A DNA stretch of 64,000 nt from Drosophila persimilis (taxonomy: Eukaryota; Arthropoda; Insecta; Diptera; Drosophilidae), in NCBI RefSeq assembly GCF_003286085.1, contig NW_020825652.1, forward strand, positions 1-64,000, given 5' to 3'. Below are positions 43,839 to 56,711 of the stretch, piece by piece (the first letter of the stretch is position 1; every line of letters begins with the position of its first letter). The notes beneath the pieces were generated by a model. The model was not told where the DNA came from and did no database searches. It worked only from the letters and a program-made list of their open reading frames with translations. The translations under genes were made by a program, and so were the position numbers.

Positions 43839-46430
43839 ACCACCGCAGCTATATGGCACCCACGCTCCAGGAAATGTGGCAGAACCGCATATCTTGGGCA
43901 CTAGCACCAATATGGCACTATAGCCCCAAAAAAGTGGAACCTCCTCAATTATATGGCAGCTGCACTTATATAGAACCCTTCCCTATCCAGCACTTGCATT
44001 TATATTGAACCACCGCAGCTATATGGCACCCATGCTCCAGGAAATGTGGCAGAACCGCATATCTTGTGCACTAGCACCAATATGGCACTATAGCCCCACA
44101 AAAGTGGAACCTCCTCCACTATATGGCAGCTGCACTTCAATAGAACCCTTCCCTATCTAGCACTTGTATGTATATTGAACCACCGCAACTATATAGCACC
44201 CACGCTCCAGGAAATATGGCAGAGCCGCACTTCTTGGGCTCTAGCACCAATATATCAGTATAGCCCCAAAAAAGTGGAACCTCCTCAACTATATGGCAGC
44301 TGCACTTCAATAGAACCCTTCCCTATCTAGCACTTTTATGTATATTTAACCACCGCAACTATATAGCACCCACGCTCCAGGAAATGTGGCAGAACCGCAC
44401 ATCTTGGCACTAGCAACATATGGCACTGTAGCCCCAGAAAAAATGGAATCTCCGCAGCTATATAGCACCTGCACTTATATATTGCCCTTCCCTATCCAGC
44501 ACTAGTATGTATATTGAACCACCGCAACTATATAGCACCCACGCTCCAGGAAATGTGGCAGAACCGCACATCTTGGGCACTAGCACCAATATGGCACAAT
44601 AGCCCCAAAAAAGTGGAACCTCCCCAACTATATGGCAGCTGCACTTATATAGAACCCTTCCCTATCTAGGACTTGTATGTATATTGAACCACCGCCACTA
44701 TATAGCACCCACGCTCAAGGAAATGTGGCAGAGCCGCACATCTTGGGCAGTAGCAACATATAGCACTGTAGCCCCAGGAAAAATGGAACGTCCGCAACTA
44801 TATGGCACACGCACTTATATATATCCCTTCCATTTCCAGCACTTGCATGCCTATTGAACCACCGCAACTATAAAGCACCCACGCTCCAGGAAATGTGGCA
44901 GAACCTCACATCTTGGGCACTAGCACCAATATGGCACTATAGCCTAAAAAAAGTGGAACCTCCTCAACTATATGGCAGCTGCACTTCAATAGAACCCTTC
45001 CCTATCTAGCACTTGTATGTATATTGAACCACCGCCACTATATAGCACCCACGCGCAAGGAAATGTGGCAGAGCCGCACATCTTGGGCAGTAGCAACATA
45101 TAGCACTGTAGCCCCAGGAAAAATGGAACGTCCGCAACTATATGGCACACGCACTTATATATATCCCTTCCATTTCCAGCACTTGCATGCCTATTGAACC
45201 ACCGCAACTATATAGAACCCACGCTCCAGGAAATGTGGCAGTATCGCATATTTTGGGCATAAGCACCAATATGGAAATATAACCGCAAAAAAGTGTAACC
45301 CCGCAAAAATATCGCACCTGCACTTACAGAGAAACGTTCCCTATCCAGCACTTGCATGTATATTGAACCACCGCAACTATATAGCACCCACGCTCCAGGA
45401 AATGTGGCAGAACCGCACTTCTTGGGCTCTAGCATCAATATGACACTATAGCCTAAACAAAAATGGGAATCTCCGCAACTATACGGCACCTGCACTTATA
45501 TAGAATCCTTCCCTATCTAGCATTTGCATGTATATTGAACCACCGCAGCTATATGGCACCCACGCTCCAGGAAATGTGGCAGAACCGCATATCTTGGGCA
45601 CTAGCACCAATATGGCACTATAGCTCCAGAAAAAATGGAATCTCCGCAACTATACGGCACCTGCACTTATATAGAACACTTCCCTATCTAGCATTTGCAT
45701 GTATATTGAACCACCGCAGCTATATGGCACCCACGCTCCAGGAAATGTAGCAGAACCGCATATCTTGTGCACTAGCACCAATATGGCACTATAGCCCCAG
45801 AAAAAATTGAATCTCCTCAATTATATGGCAGCTGCACTTATATAGAACCCTTCCCTATCCAGCACTTGCATTTATATTGAACCACCGCAACTATATAGCA
45901 CCCACGCTCCAGGAAATGTCGCAGTACCGCACTTCTTGGGCTCTAGCACCAATATGGCACTATAGCCTAAAAAAAGTGGAACCTCCTCCACTATATGGCA
46001 GCTGCACTTATATAGATCCCTTCCCTGTCCAGCACTTGCATGTATATTGAACCACCGCACCTATATAGCACCCACGCTCCAGGAAATGTGGCAGAACCGC
46101 ATATCTTGTGCACTAGCACCAATATGGCACTATAGCCCCAAAAAAGTGGAACCTTCTCAATTATATGGCAGCTGCACTTATATAGATCCCTTCCCTGTCC
46201 AGCACTTGCATGTATATTGAACCACCGCAACTATATAGCACCCACGCTCCAGGAAATGTCGCAGAACCGCACTTCTTGGGCTCTAGCACCAATATGGCAC
46301 TATAGCCTAAAAAAAGTGGAACCTCCTCCGCTATATGGCAGCTGCACTTATATAGATCCCTTCCCTGTCCAGCACTTGCATGTATATTGAACCACCGCAA
46401 CTATATAGCACCCACGCTCCAGGAAATATG

Positions 46431-46770
46431 GCAGAACCGCACATCTTGGGCACTAGCAACATATGGCACTGTAGCCCCAGGAAAAATGGAACGTCCGCAA
46501 GTATATGGCACACGCACTTATATATATCCCTTCCCTTTCCAGCACTTGCATGCCTATTGAACCACCGCAACTATATAGAACCCACGCTCCAGGAAATGTG
46601 GCAGAACCGCACATCTTGGGCACTAGCAACATATGGCACTGTAGCCCCAGGAAAAATGGAACGTCCGCAACTATATGGCACACGCACTTATATATATCCC
46701 TTCCCTTTCCAGCACTTGCATGCCTATTGAACCACCGCAACTATATAGAACCCACGCTCCAGGAAATGTG
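46431..46770 (+). repeat. Pair of near-identical adjacent 170-bp monomers
   Basis: Two successive monomers, 46,431-46,600 and 46,601-46,770, share the GGAACGTCCGCAA and CCCTTCCCTTTCC variants and differ only by a change or two, such as CAAGTATATGG against CAACTATATGG near 46,500. Adjacent copies in zone II usually differ much more, so this looks like a recent single-monomer duplication. Confidence 0.65.
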
Positions 46771-49700
46771 GCAGAACCGCACATCTTGGGCACTAGCACC
46801 AATATGGCACTATAGCCTAAAAAAAGTGGAACCTCCTCAACTATATGGCAGCTGCACTTATATAGAACCCTTCCCTATCTAGGACTTGTATGTATATTGA
46901 ACCACCGCAACTATATAGCATCCACGCTCCAGGAAATGTGGCAGAACCGCACTTCTTGGGCTCTAGCATCAATATGACACTATAGCCACAGAAAAAATGG
47001 AACATCCGCAACTATACGGCACGTGCACTTATATAGATCCCTTCCCTGCCCAGCACTTGCATGTATATTGAACCACCGCAACTATAAAGCACCCACGCTC
47101 CAGGAAATGTGGCAGAACCTCACATCTTGGGCACTAGCACCAATATGGCACTATAGCCTTAAAAAAGTGGAACCTCCTCAACTATATGGCAGCTGCACTT
47201 CAATAGAACCCTTCCCTATCTAGCACTTGTATGTATATTGAACCACCGCCACTATATAGCACCCACGCTCCAGGAAATGTGGCAGAACCGCACATCTTGG
47301 GCACTAGCAACATATGGCACTGTAGCCCCAGGAAAAATGGAACGTCCGCAACTATATGGCACACGCACTTATATATATCCCTTCCCTTTCCAGCACTTGC
47401 ATGCCTATTGAACCACCGCAACTATATAGAACCCACGCTCCAGGAAATGTGGCAGTATCGCATATTTTGGGCATAAGCACCAATATGGCAATATAACCCC
47501 AAAAAAGTGTAACCCCGCAAAAATATCGCACCTGCACTTACAGAGAAACGTTTCCTATCCAGCACTTGCATGTATATTGAACCACCGCAACTATATAGCA
47601 CCCACGCTCCAGGAAATGTGGCAGAACCGCACTTCTTGGGAACTAGCACCAATATGGCACTATAGCCTAAAAAAAGTGGAACCTCCTCAACTATATGGCA
47701 CCTGCACTTATATAATACACTTCCCTATCCAGCACTTGCATGTATATTGAACCACCGCAACTATATAGCACCCACGCTCCAGGAAATGTCGCAGAACCGC
47801 ACTTCTTGGGCTCTAGCACCAATATGGCACTATAGCCTAAAAAAAAGTGGAACCTCCTCAACTATATGGCAGCTGCACTTATATAGAACCCTTCCCTATC
47901 CAGCACTTGCATGTATATTGAACCACCGCAACTATATAGCACCCACGCTCCAGGAAATGTGGCAGAACCGCACTTCTTGGGCACTAGCACCAATATGGCA
48001 CTATAGCCCCAGAACAAATGGAATCTCCGCAACTATACGGCACCTGCACTTATATAGAACACTTCCCTATCTAGCATTTGCATGTATATTGAACCACCGC
48101 AGCTATATGGCACCCACGCTCCAAGAAATGTGGCAGAACCGCACTTCTTGGGCACTAGCACCAATATGGCACTAAAGCCCCAGAAAATATGGAATCTCCG
48201 CAACTATACGTCACATGCACTTATGTAGAACACTTCCCTATCTAGCATTTGCATGTATATTGAGCCACCGCAGCTATATGGCACCCACGCTCCAGGAAAT
48301 GTTGCAGAACCGCATATCTTGTGCACTAGCACCAATATGGCACTATAGCCCCAAAAAAGTGGAACCTCCTCAACTATATGGCAGCTGAACTTCAATAGAA
48401 CCCTTCCCTATCTAGCACTTGTATGTATATTGAACCACCGCAACTATATAGCACCCACGCTCCAGGAAATGTGGCAGAACCGCATATCTTGTGCACTAGC
48501 ACCAATATGGCACTATAGCCCCAAAAAAGTGGAACCTTCTCAATTATATGGCAGCTGCACTTATATAGATCCCTTCCCTGTCCAGCACTTGCATGTATAT
48601 TGAACCACCGCAACTATATAGCACCCACGCTCCAGGAAATGTCGCAGAACCGCACTTCTTGGGCTCTAGCACCAATATGGCACTATAGCCTAAAAAAAGT
48701 GGAACCTCATCCACTATATGGCAGCTGCACTTATATAGATCCCTTCCCTGTCCAGCACTTGCATGTATATTGAACCACCGCAACTATATAGCACCCACGC
48801 TCCAGGAAATGTCGCAGAACCGCACTTCTTGGGCTCTAGCACCAATATGGCACTATAGCCTAAAAAAAGTGGAACCTCCTCAACTATATGGCAGCTGCAC
48901 TTATATAGAACCCTGCCCTATCCAGAAAAAATGGAATCTCCGCAACTATACGGCACCTGCACTTATATAGAACACTTCCCTATCTAGCATTTGCATGTAT
49001 ATTGAACCACCGCAGCTATATGACACCCACGCTCCAGGAAATGTGGCAGAACCGCATATCTTGGGCACTAGCACCAATATGGCACTATAGCTCCAGAAAA
49101 AATGGAATCTCCGCAACTATACGGCACCTGCACTTATATAGAACCCTTTCCTATCCAGCACTTGCATGTATATTGAACCACCGCAACTATATAGCACCCA
49201 CGCTCCAGGAAATGTGGCAGAACCGCATATCTTGTGCACTAGCACCAATATGGCACTATAGCCCCAAAAAAGTGGAACCTTCTCAATTATATGGCAGCTG
49301 CACTTATTTAGATCCCTTCCCTGTCCAGCACTTGCATGTATATTGAACCACCGCAACTATATAGCACCCACGCTCCAGGAAATGTCGCAGAACCGCACTT
49401 CTTGGGCTCTAGCACCAATATGGCACTATAGCCTAAAAAAAGTGGAGCCTCCTCCACTATATGGCAGCTGCACTTATATAGATCCCTTCCCTGTCCAGCA
49501 CTTGCATGTATATTGAACCACCGTAATTAAATAGCACCCACGCTCCAGGAAATGTGGCAGAACCGCACTTCTTGGGCACTAGCACCAATATGGCACTAAA
49601 GCCCCAGAAAAAATGGAATCTCCGCAACTATTCGGCACATGCACTTATATAGAACACTTCCCTATCTAGCACTTGTATGTATATTGAACCACCGCAACTA

Positions 49701-51970
49701 TATAGCACCCACGCTCCAGGAAATGTGGCAGAACCGCACATCTTGGGCACTAGCAACATATGGCACTGTAGCCCCAGGAAAAATGGAACCTCCGCAGCTA
49801 TATGGCACCTGCACTTATATATTTCCCTTCCCTATCCAGCACTAGCATGCCTATTGAACCACCGCAACTATACAGCACCCACGCTCCAGGAAATGTGGCA
49901 GAACCGCACATCTTGGGCACTAGCAACATATGGCACTGTAGCCCCAGGAAAAATGGAACCTCAGCAACTATATGGCACATGCACTTATATACATCCCTTC
50001 CCTATCCAGCACTTGCATGTATATTGAACCACCGCAACTATATAGCACCCACGCTCCAGGAAATGTGGCAGAACCGCACATCTTCGGCACTAGCAACATA
50101 TGGCACTGTAGCCCCAGGAAAAATGGAACCTCCTGAAAATGGAAAAATGGAGCACCCACGTTCCAGGAAATGTGGCAGAACCGCACTTCTTGGGCTCTAG
50201 CACCAATATGGCAATATAGCCACAGAAAAAATGGAACCTCAGCAACTATATGGCACATGCACTTATATATATCCCTTCCCTGTCCAGCACTTGCATGCCT
50301 ATTGAACCACCGCAACTATACAGCACCCACGCTCCAGGAAATGTGGCAGAACCGCACATCTTGGGCACTAGCAACATATGGCACTGTAGCCCCAGGAAAA
50401 ATGGAACCTCAGCAACTATATGGCACATGCACTTATATACATCCCTTCCCTATCCAGCACTTGCATGTATATTGAACCACCGCAACTATATAGCACCCAC
50501 GCTCCAGGAAATGTGGCAGAACCGCACATCTTCGGCACTAGCAACATATGGCACTGTAGCCCCAGGAAAAATGGAACCTCCGGAAAATGGAAAAATGGAG
50601 CACCCACGTTCCAGGAAATGTGGCAGAACCGCACTTCTTGGGCTCTAGCACCAATATGGCAATATAGCCACAGAAAAAATGGAACCTCAGCAACTATATG
50701 GCACATGCACTTATATAGAACACTTCCCTATCCAGCACTTGCATGTATATTGAACCACCGCAACTATATAGCACCCACGCTCCAGGAAATGTCGCAGAAC
50801 CGCACTTCTTGGGCTCTAGCACCAATATGGCACTATAGCCTAAAAAAAGTGGAACATCCTCAACTATATGGCAGCTGCACTTCAATAGAACCCTTCCCTA
50901 TCTAGCACTTGTATGTATATTGAACCACCGCAACTATATAGCACCCACGCTCCAGGAAATGTGGCAGAACCGCACATCTTGGGCACTAGCAACATATGGC
51001 ACTGTAGCCCCAGGAAAAATGGAACCTCCGCAGCTATATGGCACCTGCACTTATATATTTCCCTTCCCTATCCAGCACTAATATGGCACTATAGCCCCAA
51101 AAAAGTGGAACCTTCTCAATTATATGGCAGCTGCACTTATTTAGATCGCTTCCCTGTCCAGCACTTGCATGTATATTGAACCACCGCAACTATATAGCAC
51201 CCACGCTCCAGGAAATGTCGCAGAACCGCACTTCTTGGGCTCTAGCACCAATATGGCACTATAGCCTAAAAAAAGTGGAGCCTCCTCCACTATATGGCAG
51301 CTGCACTTATATAGATCCCTTCCCTGTCCAGCACTTGCATGTATATTGAACCACCGCAACTATATAGCACCCACGCTCCAGGAAATGTGGCAGAACCGCA
51401 CTTCTTGGGCTCTAGCACCAATATGGCACTATAGCCTAAAAAAAGTGGAACCTCCGCAACTATATGGCAGCTGCACTTATATAGAACCCTTCCCTATCTA
51501 GCACTTGTATGTATATTGAACCACCGCAACTATATAGCACCCACGCTCCAGGAAATGTGGCAGAACCGCACATCTTGGGCTCTAGCACCAATATGGCACT
51601 ATAGCCACAGAAAAAGTGGAACCTCCTCAACTATATGGCAGCTGCACTTATATAGATCCCTTCCCTGTCCAGCACTTGCATGTATATTGAACCACCGCAA
51701 CTATATAGCACCCACGCTCCAGGAAATGTCGCAGAACCGCACTTCTTGGGCTCAAGCACCAACATGGCACTATAGCCTAAAAAAAGTGGAACATCCTCAA
51801 CTATATGTCAGCTGCACTTCAATAGAACCCTTCCCTATCTAGCACTTGTATGTATATTGAACCACCGCAACTATATAGCACCCACGCTCCAGGAAATGTG
51901 GCAGAACCGCACATCTTGGGCACTAGCAACATATGGCACTGTAGCCCCAGGAAAAATGGAACCTCCGCAG

Positions 51971-54900
51971 CTATATGGCACCTGCACTTATATACATCCC
52001 TTCCCTATCCAGCACTTGCATGTATATTGAACCACCGCAACTATATAGCACCCACGCTCCAGGAAATGTGGCAGAACCGCACATCTTCGGCACTAGCAAC
52101 ATATGGCACTGTAGCCCCAGGAAAAATGGAACCTCCGGAAAATGGAAAAATGGAGCACCCACGTTCCAGGAAATGTGGCAGAACCGCACTTCTTGGGCTC
52201 TAGCACCAATATGGCAATATAGCCACAGAAAAAATGGAACCTCAGCAACTATATGGCACATGCACTTATATATATCCCTTCCCTGTCCAGAACTTGCATG
52301 CCTATTGAACCACCGCAACTATACAGCACCCACGCTCCAGGAAATGTGGCAGAACCGCACATCTTGGGCACTAGCAACATATGGCACTGTAGCCCCAGGA
52401 AAAATGGAACCTCCGCAGCTATATGGCACCTGCACTTATATATTTCCCTTCCCTATCCAGCACTAGCATGCCTATTGAACCACCGCAACTATACAGCACC
52501 CACGCTCCAGGAAATGTGGCAGAACCGCACATCTTGGGCACTAGCAACATATGGCACTGTAGCCCCAGGAAAAATGGAACCTCCGCAGCTATATGGCACC
52601 TGCACTTATATATTTCCCTTCCCTATCCAGCACTAGCATGCCTATTGAACCACCGCAACTATACAGCACCCACGCTCCAGGAAATGTGGCAGAACCGCAC
52701 ATCTTGGGCACTAGCAACATATGGCACTGTAGCCCCAGGAAAAATGGAACCTCAGCAACTATATGGCACATGCACTTATATACATCCCTTCCCTATCCAG
52801 CACTTGCATGTATATTGAACCACCGCAACTATATAGCACCCACGCTCCAGGAAATGTGGCAGAACCGCACATCTTGGGCACTAGCAACATATGGCATCGT
52901 AGCCCCAGGAAAAATGGAACCTCCGGAAAATGGAAAAATGGAGCACCCACGTTCCAGGAAATGTGGCAGAACCGCACTTCTTGGGCTCTAGCACCAATAT
53001 GGCAATATAGCCACAGAAAAAATGGAACCTCAGCAACTATATGGCACATGCACTTATATATATCCCTTCCCTGTCCAGCACTTGCATGCCTATTGAACCA
53101 ACGCAACTATACAGCACCCACGCTCCAGGAAATGTGGCAGAACCGCACATCTTGGGCACTAGCAACATATGGCACTGTAGCCCCAGGAAAAATGGAACCT
53201 CCGCAGCTATATGGCACCTGCACTTATATATTTCCCTTCCCTATCCAGCACTAGCATGCCTATTGAACCACCGCAACTATACAGCACCCACGCTCCAGGA
53301 AATGTGGCAGAACCGCACATCTTGGGCACTAGCAACATATGGCACTGTAGCCCCAGGAAAAATGGAACCTCAGCAACTATATGGCACATGCACTTATATA
53401 CATCCCTTCCCTATCCAGCACTTGCATGTATATTGAACCACCGCAACTATATAGCACCCACGCTCCAGGAAATGTGGCAGAACCACACATCTTCGGCACT
53501 AGCAACATATGGCACTGTAGCCCCAGGAAAAATGGAACCTCCGGAAAATGGAAAAATGGAGCACCCACGTTCCAGGAAATGTGGCAGAACCGCACTTCTT
53601 GGGCTCTAGCACCAATATGGCAATATAGCCACAGAAAAAGTGGAACCTCAGCAACTATATGGCACATGCACTTATATATATCCCTTCCCTGTCCAGCACT
53701 TGCATGCCTATTGAACCAACGCAACTATACAGCACCCACGCTCCAGGAAATGTGGCAGAACCGCACATCTTGGGCACTAGCAACATATGGCACTGTAGCC
53801 CCAGGAAAAATGGAACATCAGCAACTATATGGCACATGCACTTATATACATCCCTTCCCTATCCAGCACTTGCATGTATATTGAACCACCGCAACTATAT
53901 AGCACCCACGCTCCAGGAAATGTGGCAGAACCGCACATCTTGTGCACTAGCAACATATGGCATCGTAGCCCCAGGAAAAATGGAACCTCCGGAAAATGGA
54001 AAAATGGAGCACCCACGTTCCAGGAAATGTGGCAGAACCGCACTTCTTGGGCTCTAGCACCAATATGGCAATATAGCCACAGAAAAAATGGAACCTCAGC
54101 AACTATATGGCACATGCACTTATATACATCCCTTCCCTATCCAGCACTTGCATGTATATTGAACCACCGCAACTATATAGCACCCACGCTCCAGGAAATG
54201 TGGCAGAACCGCACATCTTCGGCACTAGCAACATATGGCACTGTAGCCCCAGGAAAAATGGAACCTCCGGAAAATGGAAAAATGGAGCACCCACGTTCCA
54301 GGAAATGTGGCAGAACCGCACTTCTTGGGCTCTAGCACCAATATGGCAATATAGCCACAGAAAAAATGGAACCTCAGCAACTATATGGCACATGCACTTA
54401 TATATATCCCTTCCCTGTCCAGAACTTGCATGCCTATTGAACCACCGCAACTATACAGCACCCACGCTCCAGGAAATGTGGCAGAACCGCACATCTTGGG
54501 CACTAGCAACATATGGCACTGTAGCCCCAGGAAAAATGGAACCTCCGCAGCTATATGGCACCTGCACTTATATATTTCCCTTCCCTATCCAGCACTAGCA
54601 TGCCTATTGAACCACCGCAACTATACAGCACCCACGCTCCAGGAAATGTGGCAGAACCGCACATCTTGGGCACTAGCAACATATGGCACTGTAGCCCCAG
54701 GAAAAATGGAACCTCCGCAGCTATATGGCACCTGCACTTATATATTTCCCTTCCCTATCCAGCACTAGCATGCCTATTGAACCACCGCAACTATACAGCA
54801 CCCACGCTCCAGGAAATGTGGCAGAACCGCACATCTTGGGCACTAGCAACATATGGCACTGTAGCCCCAGGAAAAATGGAACCTCAGCAACTATATGGCA

Positions 54901-56234
54901 CATGCACTTATATACATCCCTTCCCTATCCAGCACTTGCATGTATATTGAACCACCGCAACTATATAGCACCCACGCTCCAGGAAATGTGGCAGAACCGC
55001 ACATCTTGGGCACTAGCAACATATGGCATCGTAGCCCCAGGAAAAATGGAACCTCCGGAAAATGGAAAAATGGAGCACCCACGTTCCAGGAAATGTGGCA
55101 GAACCGCACTTCTTGGGCTCTAGCACCAATATGGCAATATAGCCACAGAAAAAATGGAACCTCAGCAACTATATGGCACATGCACTTATATATATCCCTT
55201 CCCTGTCCAGCACTTGCATGCCTATTGAACCAACGCAACTATACAGCACCCACGCTCCAGGAAATGTGGCAGAACCGCACATCTTGGGCACTAGCAACAT
55301 ATGGCACTGTAGCCCCAGGAAAAATGGAACCTCCGCAGCTATATGGCACCTGCACTTATATATTTCCCTTCCCTATCCAGCACTAGCATGCCTATTGAAC
55401 CACCGCAACTATACAGCACCCACGCTCCAGGAAATGTGGCAGAACCGCACATCTTGGGCACTAGCAACATATGGCACTGTAGCCCCAGGAAAAATGGAAC
55501 CTCACAAACTATATGGCACATGCACTTATATACATCCCTTCCCTATCCAGCACTTGCATGTATATTGAACCACCGCAACTATATAGCACCCACGCTCCAG
55601 GAAATGTGGCAGAACCACACATCTTCGGCACTAGCAACATATGGCACTGTAGCCCCAGGAAAAATGGAACCTCCGGAAAATGGAAAAATGGAGCACCCAC
55701 GTTCCAGGAAATGTGGCAGAACCGCACTTCTTGGGCTCTAGCACCAATATGGCAATATAGCCACAGAAAAAATGGAACCTCAGCAACTATATGGCACATG
55801 CACTTATATATATCCCTTCCCTGTCCAGCACTTGCATGCCTATTGAACCAACGCAACTATACAGCACCCACGCTCCAGGAAATGTGGCAGAACCGCACAT
55901 CTTGGGCACTAGCAACATATGGCACTGTAGCCCCAGGAAAAATGGAACATCAGCAACTATATGGCACATGCACTTATATACATCCCTTCCCTATCCAGCA
56001 CTTGCATGTATATTGAACCACCGCAACTATATAGCACCCACGCTCCAGGAAATGTGGCAGAACCGCACATCTTGTGCACTAGCAACATATGGCATCGTAG
56101 CCCCAGGAAAAATGGAACCTCCGGAAAATGGAAAAATGGAGCACCCACGTTCCAGGAAATGTGGCAGAACCGCACTTCTTGGGCTCTAGCACCAATATGG
56201 CAATATAGCCACAGAAAAAATGGAACCTCAGCAA
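51971..56234 (+). repeat. 2,132-bp higher-order repeat, two tandem copies
   Basis: All monomer variants between ~51,971 and 54,102 recur 2,132 bp later: 52253 to 54385, 52423 to 54555, 52763 to 54895, 53211 to 55343, 53659 to 55791 and 53829 to 55961. The unit includes four 108-bp truncated monomers. Differences I noticed are few: G at 53,640 against A at 55,772, and GC at 53,373-53,374 against CA at 55,505-55,506. The low divergence points to a very recent duplication. Confidence 0.85.
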
Positions 56235-56639
56235 CTATATGGCACATGCACTTATATATATCCCTTCCCTGTCCAGCACTTGCATGCCTATTGAACCACC
56301 GCAACTATACAGCACCCACGCTCCAGGAAATGTGGCAGAACCGCACATCTTGGGCACTAGCAACATATGGCACTGTAGGCCCAGGAAAAATGGAACATCA
56401 GCAACTATATGGTACATGCACTTATATACATCCCTTCCCTATCCAGCACTTGCATGTATATTGAACCACCGCAACTATATAGCACCCACGCTCCAGGAAA
56501 TGTGGCAGAACCGCACATCTTGGGCACTAGCAACATATGGCATCGTAGCCCCAGGAAAAGTGGAACCTCCGGAAAATGGAAAAATGGAGCACCCACGTTC
56601 CAGGAAATGTGGCAGAACCGCACTTCTTGGGCTCTAGCA

Positions 56640-56711
56640 CCAATATGGCAATATAGCCACAGAAAAAATGGAACCACCGCAACTATATAGCACCCTCGCT
56701 CCTGGAAATTT
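56640..56711 (+). repeat. Terminal satellite monomer missing its third module
   Basis: The last monomer reads CAGAAAAAATGGAACCACCG, passing directly from the end of module 2 to the start of module 1. The 70-bp third module is missing and the join falls on the shared GAACC. Satellite identity then continues through CACCCTCGCTCCTGGAAATT and stops at about 56,711. Confidence 0.8.

Larger units (their letters stand above)
24121..49650 (+). repeat. Satellite zone II: diverged monomers, including the GCAGTATCGCATATTTTGGG type
   Basis: Two monomer kinds are typical of this zone. One reads GTGGCAGTATCGCATATTTT, with AACCCCAAAAAA and a CTTACAGAGAA tract, at ~24,121, 24,631, 26,161, 29,741, 30,930, 34,385, 35,231, 36,595, 38,121, 38,801, 40,660, 42,020, 43,370, 45,235 and 47,450. 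The other reads GCCTAAAAAAAGTGGAACC followed by CAGCTGCACTTCAATAG. Monomers differ more from one another than in zones I and III, and small indels are common, for example a 14-bp loss at ~37,325 repeated at ~42,578. Confidence 0.8.
1..56711 (+). repeat. ~170-bp tandem satellite array (about 330 monomers)
   Basis: Head-to-tail monomers of 170 bp (171 bp where the middle reads CACCAATATGG instead of CAACATATGG) fill the region without any inverted copy that I could find. Taking GAACCACCGCAACTATATAG as position 1, the monomer divides into modules of 45, 55 and 70 bp, each starting with GAACC. A short core, GCAAC(T)ATATRGCAC, recurs at about positions 9, 68 and 109. The 3' part of the third module is pyrimidine rich (CCCTTCCCTATCCAGCAC). 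The array enters from outside the left edge and stops at ~56,711. Base composition is near balanced, unlike the AT-rich 1.688-type satellites of Drosophila melanogaster. I do not recognise the family. No transposon, gene or other sequence interrupts the array inside the window. Confidence 0.97.
49651..56711 (+). repeat. Satellite zone III: homogeneous monomers with a 108-bp truncated type
   Basis: The diverged types of zone II stop near 49.6 kb and are replaced by very uniform monomers with CAACTATACAGCACCCACG and CCTCAGCAACTATATGG variants. A shortened monomer marked by CTCCGGAAAATGGAAAAATG occurs only here, eleven times: ~50,131, 50,580, 52,135, 52,921, 53,540, 53,990, 54,265, 55,060, 55,670, 56,120 and 56,570. 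It lacks about 62 bp spanning most of module 3 and the start of module 1. Its length is 108 bp, as seen from the 278-bp spacing between the 53,990 and 54,265 copies. Confidence 0.85.

Noticed and set aside
358..56690. Hundreds of overlapping 60-208 codon reading frames in the satellite as candidate genes
   Set aside because: They repeat with the monomer, exist in several frames and both strands at once, shift frame every unit because 170 is not a multiple of three, and show no substitution pattern favouring protein conservation.
1..56711. CRISPR array
   Set aside because: Repeats are contiguous ~170-bp units without unique spacers, and the context is eukaryotic.
1..56711. CENP-B-box-like motif or telomeric TTAGG repeats in the satellite
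   Set aside because: I looked for the TTCG...CGGGA core and for telomeric runs by eye and found none.
1..56711. Inverted monomers or large palindromes
   Set aside because: Every monomer I followed has the same orientation; only short palindromes such as TGCATGCA and TATATATA occur.
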